DNA of 64,000 nucleotides from Arcuatula senhousia (Eukaryota > Mollusca > Bivalvia > Mytilida > Mytilidae), in assembly GCA_963971305.1 (NCBI GenBank), contig OZ020303.1, positions 40,164,106 through 40,228,105 of the forward strand. The letters run 5' to 3'. This document shows, in pieces, positions 29,601 through 40,380 of this stretch. The translations under genes and the position numbers were made by a program. Each line of letters opens with the position of its first letter. Position 1 is the stretch's first letter. The notes beneath the pieces were generated by a model. That model saw nothing but the letters and a program-made list of their open reading frames with translations. It was not told the DNA's origin and searched no databases.

Positions 29601-32270
29601 TTGATAAATAATATTTTGCCTCTTCATTTTGGCTTGTCAGACTCAAGTCAAACACAAAAAAGAACAGATAAAGGATTAGATACATGTACTATAGACACTA
29701 AAAGTACTGGGAATGGAATAATCAACAATTCTGAAAACAATGAAGTTTTAGATGTTGATGGGTTAGACTCCGATGAATGTGAGATTGTTTCATCAACAGC
29801 ACCTTATGATTTCATTGAAAAGACCGAAACTGTGTGTACGAACAATGCTAAATCTTTTAGCACCTATTCACCTAGAAATAGAAATATGTCAACAAATGTC
29901 GAAAATAATGAAGAGAAATACAGATCGCCTTTAACAAGGTCACTGGAAGAAATGCTTGGAGATCCTTTAAGGATTGACTTTAGTAATCCACCAACACCAG
30001 CTAAAAGCACTTTGTCTTCAGCCTCTCTAAATCTTATGTCTTCCCAAAGTCCTCCACCTTGGTCGTTAGACGTAAGCAACCCGCCAACTCCATCCAACTA
30101 TTGGCCAGGCTACATGGCGCCAAGGTCTCCATTGTATTATTCTCCTGACTCAATCGATATAGCTCAGGGGAGATCATCACGTTGTGTGCTTCCGTTGTGG
30201 CAATCTGACTATAATGAACAATTAGAAAATACAAGTAAATCTTACGATAAGATATATAGATCTATGGCAGGACCTTTTTACAGTTCATCTATGGTAAGGA
30301 AATATCCTACTTCACAAAGAGAAGTAATTGATTTAGATGAAAAGGAGGAAAATTGTGAGATTATCAATGTTGAGGACAATGAAAATGATGAAGATGATAG
30401 CTTATGCTTAACTGAAACAAAAAACTTGGACGATTCTGATGAAATAGTCGATTGTGAAACTATTCAAATTGATGGGACTCAAGACTCCCCCGAGAAGACA
30501 ATGGCACAAGCTCTGTCTGAGCAAATTGTAAGCCGAGGGTTAAATTCAAAGGCACCTAATGTAGCTGAGAGTGCAAACAAGAATGTTTCTGAAGAAAATG
30601 GAATTGAACAACCAAGTAGTTCTGACACTTGTAATGCCTTAGGAGAACCAAATCATGATGGGAACAGTTCTCCAGAGCAAGATCTAAACAACTACAAATG
30701 TAAAAATGGTCACAACACAACTACTGGTGCACAAGATCTAACTTCTGACAATTGTAAAAGTCACGAAAGTAGACAAGGTGTTAATTCTACTAACGATAGA
30801 ATTGAAAACTTGGAAATTCCCAATTCATCAAGCATTTCAGCAAATACACATGTTGAAAACCAATTTGAAACTAATTTTCAGAATACAAGGAACTTGATGA
30901 AAAATGGAGATCACCAAGATCCCCATGACAAGGTCACTGCCAATTTTGATGAATCTACCTCAAGCACAGTTCATGATGAAAGCATTTATGACATGGACAC
31001 TGAAAGTCAAGGATCTGAATCTGATAGAGATATTGAAATGACATCTCAGTCTGGACTAAATTCTGTTATGAATGACAATTCTTTGAACAATAATACAATA
31101 CAGAGTAGCCAGGTTCCATTTCAAAACCAACCTTTCAGGTTTACAAACAATTTTAAGGCAATTGCTGCTCTGGGTTCAAATTTGGACTCCAATGTTGATA
31201 TAAGTGACAATTCAACTTTAAACAAATTGAACTTTGAAAATGTTAGTCAGTCAGAAACAAATATTTCAAACTTGGACACTCAAAGCAGTAGTGAAGATAG
31301 TACTGTCGAAGAACCACGACAAATTCCATCAACTATAGGAAATAAACTCCAGGGACTAACGGCCTTTTCCCCTAGTGTTATTGAAGAAATGAAAAAGACC
31401 AATAGACTGACTTTTCACAATATTTTGACACAAGGTGCAGGTGGTGAAACATTGGAAAGAAATGATTTGCCTTTGATTGTGGTTTCAGAAGCCTCAACAG
31501 CTGTGACAACTAACTCAGGAAAAGACTCTGTAGACAATGAATTTAGTGGTGCTGAAAACTCGACCAGTCATTCTTGCATGACGGACTGCAATTTGGATAG
31601 CATGGAAAGTGAGAAAAATTCAGAAATTTCTGATGAGATCTATATAGAAAGTGGACTATTAGATCCCAACACACAAGTATCATCTAGCGGTTTTTGTCAG
31701 GAAATCCAATCTGTTGCTAATATAAGTAGTCCAATAACTGTCAATATGGAAACAAGTTTTTGTGATATCAATAATTTTGAAATGATTGCTGATGCCAATG
31801 CCAATAGACAGGAATCTTCATTGATAGACAACGGACTAGGATTTTCAGGAAAATTTCTCGAATGTGCCATGTCTTCAGAATTCAGTAAAGAAACAACCAC
31901 AGATTTAGGACAAACTGATAATTGTAATCAATCAACCAATCAAAATGCTTATAACAAACACAATCAGGAGAAACTGTTAGATTTAGGAAACATCAGTGTT
32001 GGAACAGGGACTCAGTGCTCTAATGACAATTTGACCATCAGAGACGGCCATCAAGATAACATTGTGCAATCAAATGAATCTAATGCCTCTTCATTGTCAA
32101 ATAATGTTAATGACAACCCTAATACTATTGATGGATTTGTTGATAGTGAGGCTGATGAAAGATCAACTAATTTGAATTTTGTGTTTGATACATGTAGATC
32201 ACAGTCTGATAATTTGACCAGTAATTTAGGGAATATTTTTGATAGTGATACCAGTAATGATAGTAATTAG
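26604..32270 (+). CDS. TOPORS: TOPORS-like E3 ubiquitin/SUMO ligase, single coding exon
   Basis: Nuclear RING ligase that ubiquitinates or sumoylates substrates such as p53 in vertebrates. The protein has 1888 residues from the ATG at 26604; vertebrate forms have about 1045. An AG acceptor ends at 26597, so the frame opens 6 bases upstream of the ATG and earlier exons are probably untranslated. A basic N-terminus (NLS-like, residues 5-38) precedes a C3HC4 RING (residues ~66-105: CSICLGD, CFHMFCFVCLKEW, CPLCKQKF). FRYRTTVTF and the TOPORS domain follow (RNPAQ-type segment, HRLVPWLNREL, FMHEFMNFAKSPYNM). Then come an RS/KH-rich region with 10-residue repeats (28480-28700), a second four-Cys motif (near residue 858), and a long acidic Ser/Asn-rich tail with SUMO-interaction-like patches (EVIDLDEKEE, CEIINVEDNENDEDD). 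No frame breaks. The extra length is mostly low-complexity tail. Confidence 0.95.
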   Translation: MDSQPKRSKSADGEKRKRKSTKNDDKKKQTKKRKKDETTEKELPIPQPTQEKDGGSPSRPTSPESCSICLGDLQNKSFTDSCFHMFCFVCLKEWSKVKAECPLCKQKFKNIIYNVKSYDKYDKYNIDQANKNQRDEMDRLFRYRTTVTFQGRFTIGSEHDYVQPIARPSRSNITTRSHWRRRREPATSDFRRRIYRNGMRAIEVPETRLRTRECTPQFYSQNPAQTHRLVPWLNRELNALLRNQPDHVELVMDIIMGSIKRFTIDSEEFYQHIYPYVGRHTRHFMHEFMNFAKSPYNMPTYDAHVNYQNDSADANVTQIDESSDDMGNLDTDDDTVDINGPIISLQCPQVVRRPNYLLNDDNPTPYSSLYRSYTDIFDNSRNRFSAPTSASGWDSPTPGPSWTGLNDIYGHVGGSSSMATVPVVGNRASSPIDIESSGGSDSDSTVSVQSTASDIVFVKMDKAWEERSPITLLSSDSSDVEANIGLDFEHKHYSNAKSKSKKKKHRKNSRESSKERHKHKKHKKHKSKEKSPKSSTHKNKSDDVGENSQSSTSHKNRDRSSSQGHSSSDRERLSETVGDSSRGSYKATSIATFKSMLRERSLSKHKNKVKSSRKSQDKEKSSKSKERDRSSSKSQNSERSSSKCQDRERSSFKSQDRERSSSKSWDSERSLSKSQDRERSSSKSQDRERGSPKSQDREEYYHKKYRNHCTNHIDDKPRGEPNVKSVIVVPNPTKDSSSKVTTSQNQNESSKRQKEHSYKKHSTGHKNSGKLVDIVPKLIGKKVIQFNIKDKNTNIETSLASTTSQIDHELTSSTNLDEDDNMNRYSQIENNHLARKSQQKTAHVASENILSLENSKQCIKCNLLYIPELLNSQGVCLTCKKKRVNETATQMQFNDQEKSYQMKYDLILNENRVASMNGNNEYLTQNESATTDASLNNQRGNKENSEKRKVDKESVKCENDCNFEGPLETKDHNAETNNTMDVKLKTVSWQSEAYPHTVPLINNILPLHFGLSDSSQTQKRTDKGLDTCTIDTKSTGNGIINNSENNEVLDVDGLDSDECEIVSSTAPYDFIEKTETVCTNNAKSFSTYSPRNRNMSTNVENNEEKYRSPLTRSLEEMLGDPLRIDFSNPPTPAKSTLSSASLNLMSSQSPPPWSLDVSNPPTPSNYWPGYMAPRSPLYYSPDSIDIAQGRSSRCVLPLWQSDYNEQLENTSKSYDKIYRSMAGPFYSSSMVRKYPTSQREVIDLDEKEENCEIINVEDNENDEDDSLCLTETKNLDDSDEIVDCETIQIDGTQDSPEKTMAQALSEQIVSRGLNSKAPNVAESANKNVSEENGIEQPSSSDTCNALGEPNHDGNSSPEQDLNNYKCKNGHNTTTGAQDLTSDNCKSHESRQGVNSTNDRIENLEIPNSSSISANTHVENQFETNFQNTRNLMKNGDHQDPHDKVTANFDESTSSTVHDESIYDMDTESQGSESDRDIEMTSQSGLNSVMNDNSLNNNTIQSSQVPFQNQPFRFTNNFKAIAALGSNLDSNVDISDNSTLNKLNFENVSQSETNISNLDTQSSSEDSTVEEPRQIPSTIGNKLQGLTAFSPSVIEEMKKTNRLTFHNILTQGAGGETLERNDLPLIVVSEASTAVTTNSGKDSVDNEFSGAENSTSHSCMTDCNLDSMESEKNSEISDEIYIESGLLDPNTQVSSSGFCQEIQSVANISSPITVNMETSFCDINNFEMIADANANRQESSLIDNGLGFSGKFLECAMSSEFSKETTTDLGQTDNCNQSTNQNAYNKHNQEKLLDLGNISVGTGTQCSNDNLTIRDGHQDNIVQSNESNASSLSNNVNDNPNTIDGFVDSEADERSTNLNFVFDTCRSQSDNLTSNLGNIFDSDTSNDSN
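28480..28700 (+). repeat. Coding minisatellite in TOPORS (10-residue units)
   Basis: About seven or eight 30-bp units encode SKSQDRERSS and variants (CQDRERSSFK, SWDSERSLSK). Since units are multiples of three, copy-number change leaves the frame intact. It sits in the RS-rich region that in vertebrate TOPORS is also Arg/Ser-rich but not repeated in this way. Confidence 0.85.
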
Positions 32271-33093
32271 GTTTGTTAGTTTGAATATTCTACAGTGACA
32301 TGCCAAAAGTATTGCAACTTCTGAATTCTTCCCTAACGAATCAAACAAATTCGATTTTTTTGCAAAAAACTTCTTTGTAACACTGATTTTTATCAATTTT
32401 TTACAGTAACAAGAAGATTATTTTAAAAATTATTTGTTGATTGGAAAAAAAATTCTATATCCAGAACCAAGAAAAAATATTATTTAGACAGAAAGTACAA
32501 TGTAAATAGAATACATTAAAAGGGATGTCAAAGCTAAAATATACAAATATTCTCCAAATAAATCTATAGAAACAAATTTCATGACAATTGGTACATAAAT
32601 TACTTCATACATGTCATTTTGATTTTTGTAAAAAATGTTAATTTGGTTGATGTAATTTTTAAAAGGAAATTTATAAAGTTGCAATACCTTTGACATGTCA
32701 CTGTATTTTCTCATGATAAATGCAGGGCATTATTTGTTAAATTTGTAATTATCATTCAAATTTTTTGACAAGCTGTTTCAACAAATGAGAGTTAAAAATT
32801 TGTCTGGAAATTTAAAAAAAATATTTCAAAAAATATTTTTTTAAGAATTATTTTGTTTCCATATTTGAATATTGTTAAATATCATTTAATGTCCAATTTT
32901 TCTGTTTAAATTTCTCTCACTGAGTCATTTTTATTCTGCTTTTTGCAGAGTTATTGGATTTTTTTTTAAAAAAATATCTTTAAAGATCTTACATTTTTGT
33001 TTGGGTTTTGAAATTATTTTCATTTTCATAAAGTGTTTAATGTCATCTTTTTATTGAATTTAACAACACGTATATTACACACACATGTACAAC
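32271..33093. other. TOPORS 3' flank, no gene seen
   Basis: Very AT-rich, presumably 3' UTR and beyond. The polyadenylation site could not be decided. Confidence 0.45.
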
Positions 33094-33244
33094 AGACCTG
33101 TCAAGTGTCACACAACTCGCGTGAGACTCACGCATCATGTCGGCGATTTGGCGGCAAATTTCTTTGATCTTCTAATTTTTTCCTTTGATCTTTCAATTTT
33201 TCTTCAAATCTCACGCATGCAGCTCATAAAAACTTGACAGGCCT
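33094..33244. mobile_element. Short inverted-repeat element (ACCTGTCAAG ends)
   Basis: AGACCTGTCAAGT on the left and AACTTGACAGGCCT on the right are near-complementary ends of a 151-bp element with a CTCACGCA-rich interior. Non-coding. Confidence 0.55.
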
Positions 33245-33988
33245 GGTACAAATCATATACATTGCATACAGTATTAAATACACACTTATATTAGTCTGAG
33301 ATTTTTTGGGAAGTACATGTACATTGGGTATTCATTGTCATCTTTGAAAATAACTATTTTATTCAGAAAAAAAACCCAAAGAATATTTATATAATTTTTG
33401 GTATAACATGTTTTATTTATTGCATATACCCTGGTATGTATTTGATGACTTTCTTAGATATGCACAATGTATTCAAGCAAGGAATTTGAGTACTATAATT
33501 CCTGATTCAAGTTACTTGAGACATTTCATTTTGTACATTTTGTACATCTTATGAAATAGTGTTTGTCATTATCTTTCATTTTTATTTTTATAGCTACACA
33601 CTGAAAACCAACCAAAAGCATTTATTTGAAATACTTGTACAAGATGCATATGTGGACACACGTTTTACACTACTATACTCACACTTTGCAAATTCATATA
33701 TAGATTTTATTTTATCTAATATCTTCTTTAATATTAAAGATTAAAGAACATTAAACAATGTTTAATGATTTGTAAGTTTCATTTTTAACGGCTACATGTA
33801 GGTTCATTTGAATTTACAAGTAAAATTGAAGATGACATATTAATTGATGATTTCATTTATTTGTAAACAAATTTTAATTTCACTTGATCATGTAAATATA
33901 GTTTATAAAAATACATTCATTCTTTATTCAATATGGAAAAGAATTTAATAGAAATGACAAGCTGACAGTTTAATTTTGTTATTTTCAA

Positions 33989-34018
33989 ACTCAATCAATC
34001 AATCAATCAATCAATCAA
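33989..34018 (+). repeat. (TCAA)n microsatellite
   Basis: About seven uninterrupted TCAA units. Confidence 0.9.
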
Positions 34019-34183
34019 GTTTTATCAAAAAGATTTATAAAAACCAAAATATTACAAAAAAAGAGTCTTATAGAGTGAAAAAAAACCTATACATATTTAG
34101 CCTTCTAGTATAGCCTACAAATGTATTAGGGTCAATATTATGTAAATTTTAGATTTTGAATGCTGCCTAAATTGATATTTCTT

Positions 34184-34485
34184 TTACTGCAGAAATAACC
34201 CAAGTGTGAACGATTTATGTTGGGAAGTTCCTTCATGTTTTGACGCGGTTCTTTTTAGAAGTTCCTAAAAAGTTACATATGTTCATAAGATATGCTGTCA
34301 ACTTTTGTTGTATTGTCTCCTGGTAAATAATAGTTGTTTTGAGGATACAAATATGTACTATGAACATCATGAACATTGTCTACTAAAAAATGGAACTTTT
34401 TCAGGAACTTATCAATGAACTTCCTTAACACTTGAACATGTTGAAGGAGCTCAAAACGTTCACACTTGGGTTATTTCTGAAGTAA
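34184..34485. mobile_element. MITE-like element, 29-bp inverted ends
   Basis: TTACTGCAGAAATAACCCAA.. at 34184-34212 matches the complement of 34457-34485 with one difference. The 302-bp interior has related GGAAGTTCCTT/AAGGAAGTTC words. Non-coding. Confidence 0.75.
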
Positions 34486-35575
34486 TAAAGTATTGGAATA
34501 TTTATTTGTTTTGCATGTTCATTTATATATGTTTTACAGATCATATTTCATTTATATTTGTACTACTAAATTTGCTTAAATAAGTATAAATACATGTAGA
34601 ACTGAATTATGAAAGGATATGATTGGGTTTCATTAATAATATGAAAGAAATTGATTTTTAGCATTAAAATAACATAAAAGATTTTGTAGTAACGTTGTAA
34701 CCCTTTTCTCATAATCGACATATATCATTTGTAAAGATATGAAAACATCAAAATATATGATTCATTTTTGTGAGTTTCCCTGGTTGTATGATGTTGCCAA
34801 TAGCAATGATATTTTTTTCCAAAACAATTCAAAATGTTACAATAATTAGATTTACTTGTATTTATTTACTTTATTTATTTAGTTAAAAATTATTTGAAAA
34901 TGGATAAACATGTTAGTCAGTTATTATTTAATTTGTAATATGTTGAGTTTTTAGCCCCTTAAGCATGTTAAGTAGCTTAATTTTTCAAGGAAAAAGAAAA
35001 AAAAAACAATGGATTTTTATTTTTGTTTACTTTTGAAAAATCTATTGTGAATACCCCAAATAAATTATTTATAATAACTGCTTAATATTTTAGTTGTTTT
35101 GGAAGCAGATTTAATGTGTACAATATATTTTATTTATTTTAGATCCTTTTGTATTTATTTAATATACCAAATGCCGTATATAGTAGGAAGCTTTCATTTA
35201 AAATTTTATAAAGTTTATGCAAATTTTGTTTAAAAATGTCTTCAAATATTTTTCTGGTCTGCACTTGTTTTTAGTGGCCGGTCAGGTTAATTTATCACAA
35301 TGTATTTTAGCTCATAATGTTGTTGGGTTTGTTTTTCATTCATTTTGTTAATGTGGTAATATAATTGTTAGAATTTGAAATTTTAGAAACGATTTCATTA
35401 TAAAATGATTGTGTAGAACATAAGGATGCATTTGTCAATGTTAACCAAGATGTAATATTAATTATAAAATAAAATCTGCATTTATTTAATGAAAAAATGT
35501 GATATTTGAATGTCTTAGCTGTAACTGACATGTAAAAGGCCATTGAAAATCTGATTTATCTTTATTAACCTTTAA
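34486..35575. other. No gene seen
   Basis: AT-rich intergenic DNA without recognisable repeats or frames. Confidence 0.45.
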
Positions 35576-36300
35576 GATAATTCTACCTCGCACAACAAAG
35601 TTGTGGAGGGTATCATGTTTTTGACTGGTTCATCAATTTGTCAGTGATCATAGTTTATAGATGCAACTCCTCAGAAACTACTAAATAGAATTTAACAAAA
35701 CTTGGTGTGGAAGAATTACCCTAATTAGTTGTACATAGTACCAGGAATTTTTTGTCGCCAAATTTATTTGGAGTTCCTGAATTTTCGGGGAGTTATGTCC
35801 CTTTGGACTTAGAAATTTGCTAAAAATTCTGGTTCATCATCTTGTGTACACAACTCCTGTAAAACTAAATTACAGATTTTAACAAAACTTAGTAAGCAAG
35901 GAGTACTCTAAGTACTCTGGGTCCTAATGTAGTTGTGCATATTATAAGGAAGTTTTATCTCCAAATTTTTGTGGGTGTTATGCCACTTTGGACTAAGAAA
36001 TTCACCAATAATCCTGATTCATCTTGTGGAGGCAACTCCTCTGAAACTATTGAATAGAATTTAACAAAACTTGGTTTGCAAGAATTACTCCATACATGTA
36101 TGTAGTTGTGCATACTATCTGGAATTTTTTATCTGCAAATTTTTGTAGGAGTCATGGCCCTTTGGACGGAAATTCTGATTCATCATCTTGTGGACCAATT
36201 TCTCTGAAACTACTAAAAAGAATATAACCAGACTTGGTATGCAAGAAGTACACTATATGTAGTTGCGCATATTATCACAAACCTTTTTATATGCAATTTT
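35576..36300 (+). repeat. Diverged tandem-core repeat, family 4
   Basis: Headed by a hairpin (CACAAC-AAA-GTTGTG, about 35592-35606) and GAGGGTAT. About four units of roughly 190 bp follow, each with CAACTCCT.TGAAACTA, AATTTAACAAAACTT and CCCTTTGGAC. The unit logic (hairpin plus direct repeats) matches families 1-3; no clear far end was found. Confidence 0.55.
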
Positions 36301-36559
36301 TTATTCTTTTAGGGTAATATTAATAGTCCAATACCGGAACATGTGGGATATTTGAGTGTGCTCACTAAGGTTCTTTCATGAGAATCTAATTAAATTAAGT
36401 TTTGAAAATGCCTATTTTAAAAACAACAACATTTAAATACCTTTATGTCAGAAGACTTACAGGCTATGTCAGTAAAACTAAATGAAACTTTGTATGAAGA
36501 TATCTTTGTTATATAGTTTTTGTCTGCTTGGGATGCAGAGTCATAGGTATTTCTTTATC

Positions 36560-37090
36560 AGTGATACTATCTGTTCACACTTCTATATCTCAACTTTAAG
36601 AACTTTAAGTCCTAGGTTGATGAAACTCGAGACATTTCAATAGGAATGGTAAAGAATTTTATGAGCACCTCATATCTCAATACCTAAAAGTTCTAAGTTG
36701 ATGAAACTTGGTAGTTGACTAGTACAGTTAAAACCCATATCTTTTGACCTTGATTTTCCTGTTTAGTGACAGACTTTGATAATTTTCAAGATATTTCGAT
36801 AGCAATGGTAAAACGTTTTATGAGAAACTTCATATCTCAAGAACTCCAAGTCTTAAGTTAATGAAACTTTGTAAGCATATGCCCAAGTATAATCTTAGCA
36901 CAGCTGCATCCACTTCTTTTGACCTTGACCTCGGATTTTCGATTGCATAGTGACTTTATGAGCATTTAAATATCTCAGGAATTATAAGTCCTAGGTTGAT
37001 AAAACTTGAAATGATCATGCGTCGGTGTAAAGCCATTAACTTTGGACCTTGACCTTGGACTTTCACTAGATTTCAGCGGTACTTTAAGAA
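36560..37090 (+). repeat. Diverged tandem repeats, probably old tandem-core array
   Basis: Repeated phrases ATATCTCAAGAACT, AAGTCCTAGGTTGATGAAACT and GACCTTGACCT return every 120-190 bp. Strongly decayed. Confidence 0.5.
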
Positions 37091-37099
37091 AAGTTGTAC

Positions 37100-37330
37100 A
37101 TGTGTATAAATAAATAAAATGAAAAAACAAAACTAACGATCTGGGATGATCAGTCTCAAATCAAAATGTCAAAGAAAAACAGACGAAACAATACAAAGAC
37201 ACACCAAAGAAATTGAAGATCGCAATGGTCCTGACTTGCCGCATACATTTCAAAAGAAATGAAGGGTTAAACTTGGTTCTAGTGTTATACTAGGACCCAA
37301 CAGTTACAAAAACACTGTTGAGACATTACT
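37100..37330 (+). repeat. Dispersed repeat with ATCGCAATGGTCCTGACTTG, copy 1
   Basis: Shares the phrases AATGGTCCTGACTTG, CATTTCAAA..AAATG and a GTTAAAC.(T/A)GGT segment with copies at 49015-49180 and 57180-57370. Non-coding, class unknown. Confidence 0.6.
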
Positions 37331-38830
37331 AGATAATTGAAGATTTTTTCCTGATAATTAAAAAAAATATATTAATGTATAGGGGAATAAACATGGAATT
37401 GACATAATAAAAATGATAATAAACATAGTTATGGTACAGTATAGAGATGATATTGGGTCAGTGGGTACATATTGGATATTAACTAGTAACCGTACCAAAA
37501 TTAGGTAACCTTGACTTACATTTTCCGCATGAATGACTGGTTTGAGTTTTGGTTAAGGTCCATATCTCAGCAGCTGCATGTGATAGAGAGGTGACAGTCA
37601 GGGTACATCTTTGATTGTAACCGCCATCAGTACCAAAATTGGATCAACTTGACCTACATTTTTTGCATGAACAATTTGACTCGGGGTTAAAGTTTTGGTA
37701 AATTTCCTTATCTCAGCAACTGCAAGTGACAGAGAGATGTTATTGGGTCGGTGTTTACACCTTAAAAATATCAATCATCTCATTCTGTTACCTTGACTCA
37801 CGTTTTAATGTAACGAGCAAGGGGATTAGCTGTGTTGTTCGACTCTTCCATTTCTTTATTAGTTAGAATGTGTCAAATGATCTCTAATAGGGTTAATGGG
37901 TTATTAGTATGGTGAAAAATTGCACGTTTCATGTTTTAACCTATAGAATAAAAAGTATTACACGTTGCGAAAAGCCTTTTATAGCTTTTAAAAATATGTT
38001 CAACTTTTTATGAAACCAAACAACCATTGCCATACCCGTTAGTGCATGGTGAATATGCAATTTCAATCTATCGGTTCAGGCTCATTGAAAAGAGCATTAC
38101 CCCTTTAGCGACCATTTGATCATAGCCTATGCCGAGTATTGAGGTTCAGCATTTTTGAATTACTATTTACATATCTCCGGCACAAATGTGCTGGTATTTA
38201 ATACATGTATAAGTGAGAGAAGGGTGACAAAAGAGAAACCACAATATCAAAGCCAACCACCCTAGTAAATAAATCCAGAAGAGTCACGCACTAATCAAAA
38301 GCTGAATGACCCAAGTACAACATGTAATCACAAATGGGAACATGAACAAATATTGAAAATACCACTCTATCGAATTACATCCAATGTAAGGGTGGAAAAT
38401 CCCATTAGATAAAATTAATAGATATATTTTACATGATTATATGTAATTAAACTGCTACTTATGACTCGATAAAAGCATAACTACCAAACGTGAGTATTCA
38501 AAGAAAAAATATACTTATAATTTCTGAAACAAGTTTGAATCACAGGTCTTCACGTTGACCTTGTACCCTCTATATAATACTAGTACATGATGCCGTCTTT
38601 TCTCTTACTAACTCCTCTAAGTCTTTATAAATTATAAGCATGGATCAGAAATCATGAAAATGTGCTCCATATGATGAATGTAGAGTGGCCTTTTACCATG
38701 TGTACCATACATAACTCACTTTCCAGGGCAAGAAAAGATATATGTGTCGTTGACAGGTGCTCGGGAAATTCCAGTGAATGGGTTGTACCCATTTTCCAAA
38801 TTAGTCCATACTTCTGAATTAAATTGTCTA
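37331..38830. other. No gene seen
   Basis: Weak repeats at 37440-37790 (TATCTCAGCAACTGCA.GTGA, GGGTC.GTG) look like another decayed tandem array. The remainder is unassigned. Confidence 0.4.
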
Positions 38831-38925
38831 ACCACAGGCACTTGTTGTCTATCAAAAATAGGGGTAGTATTTATTAAGTGGGACATACTACCCCCTATTT
38901 TTGATAGTCAACAAGTACCTGTGGT
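38831..38925. mobile_element. Near-perfect 40-bp-stem hairpin element
   Basis: Arm 38831-38870 (CACAGGCACTTGTTGTCTAT..) pairs with 38885-38925 around a 14-base loop. TCTAA flanks both sides and is a plausible target duplication. A very small foldback MITE. Confidence 0.75.
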
Positions 38926-39029
38926 CTAACCTTGGGCCAAATCCCGATAACTAGGAGACAAGAAACATTGATATTAAAAACACATGCATGTACAAATTGA
39001 GTTTTAAATTTCTTCTAGATGGAAGAAGC

Positions 39030-40380
39030 AGAGGTATAATTGGTCATCCGAAAGTCAAAAGTCCGAAAGGGCAGAAACAAAACCAGTAAACACCAACGAG
39101 AACAGGACGAAAAAAAACAGACAACATAAAACACAAAATTACAAAAACAACTGAATAGGTGCTTCGGAAGAGTAAGCAGCTCCTGCCTACTATAGCACAC
39201 CCATCGAGTTGCCAACTGTCGATTCAGTGTGTCAAATCCGGTAAAGGAAGGCAAAACAAAACCCTATGACAAACTAACATCTGCACTCATCTGAGTGATT
39301 GAAATCCCATATTTTGTCCATGAGCGCATGATGTCTTTGTAAAATGTCTCAAGTGAAGACAGCAACCGAGGATTAATTAACATAAACCTGTGTAAACAAT
39401 TTTTGTGTTAAACGTGACGCTCTGCCAAAGAAATCGATATAAGTCCCGCAAGCTCTAGAATAACGAATCAATTGTTATATACTAAACTCCATAAGCTGGA
39501 GAAGACACAAGAAGGGAAAGTTGACGTTGGAAAGTTGAAATCATTGCGTTTGTCATACATTTTTATTAAAAGTTTTCATTGATGGTCTATTTCGAGATTT
39601 ACATCTAAATATGATGCAGACTTCCTAGAATCCGTTGTATCCTTTATCTCAAGTTCCCGAGGATATATGAGATGTAGAAACTCACCAAATCGAGAATTGT
39701 TTAGTGAAAAGACATCATCAATATAACGGAAAGTGAGGTTAAAATAGAGAGCTAGTCTATGACCTTTTTTTTTGTCTAGAAGTGATTGTAAGAAGTCTGC
39801 TTCCTATGAAAGAATAAACAAATCAGCAAGCAAAGGTGCACAATTAGTGCCTATTGGAATTCCGATTGTTTTTCTGAAAAAAAACACGTCCTCCAAACTG
39901 AACAAATATGTTGTCTATAAGAAAGTTCAGCATGTCGATTATGTGGTCTTTTGTAAATTTGTTCTTTTTCTTAGATTCATTGATTACAAAGTAAGGCTTA
40001 GTAAAATTAGCTACCAGATATATGTACCTTCGTTTTCCATTCCTTTTGAAATCAGTTGTGCCAATCGTGATTAGAGTTGTTCGAAATCGAAAGTGTTGAT
40101 GCTGTTTCAAGATGAAACTGATTTAGAGTTGAGAATCTCCTCCAGTTCTTTAAATTCGAATTCTTCAGGGTCCACATTTGATTGACACAATTTCTAGAAT
40201 AACAACAATCGTAATATAGCTGTAGGCCGGATTTTATTGTCGTCAGTATTGAAGTCTGTACATTTGGATGACCCCGCAATAAAGCGCTGTTTGTATGAAT
40301 TTTTATGTAATTTAAGCATCCAACACAGGAATGGAATGGCATCATTATTGGCACCAACAGAATGACCGAAGGAGGAAATG
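39030..40380 (-). pseudogene. Decayed Penelope-like retroelement
   Basis: Reverse-transcriptase blocks lie in order on the minus strand but in several frames. They are KLHKNSYKQRFIAGSSKC (near 40260-40316), NQMWTLKNS, a KRRYIYLVANFTKPYFV segment, DNIFVQFGG (near 39880-39915), GTNCAPLLADLF, and the catalytic YIDD (near 39715). Past them are ELEIKDTT and remains of the C-terminal part (SLWSLVYNN-like, TQKLFTQ). The element's 3' tail is at 39030-39160. Frameshifts and stops make it non-functional. These blocks are typical of Penelope-like elements abundant in bivalves. Confidence 0.82.
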
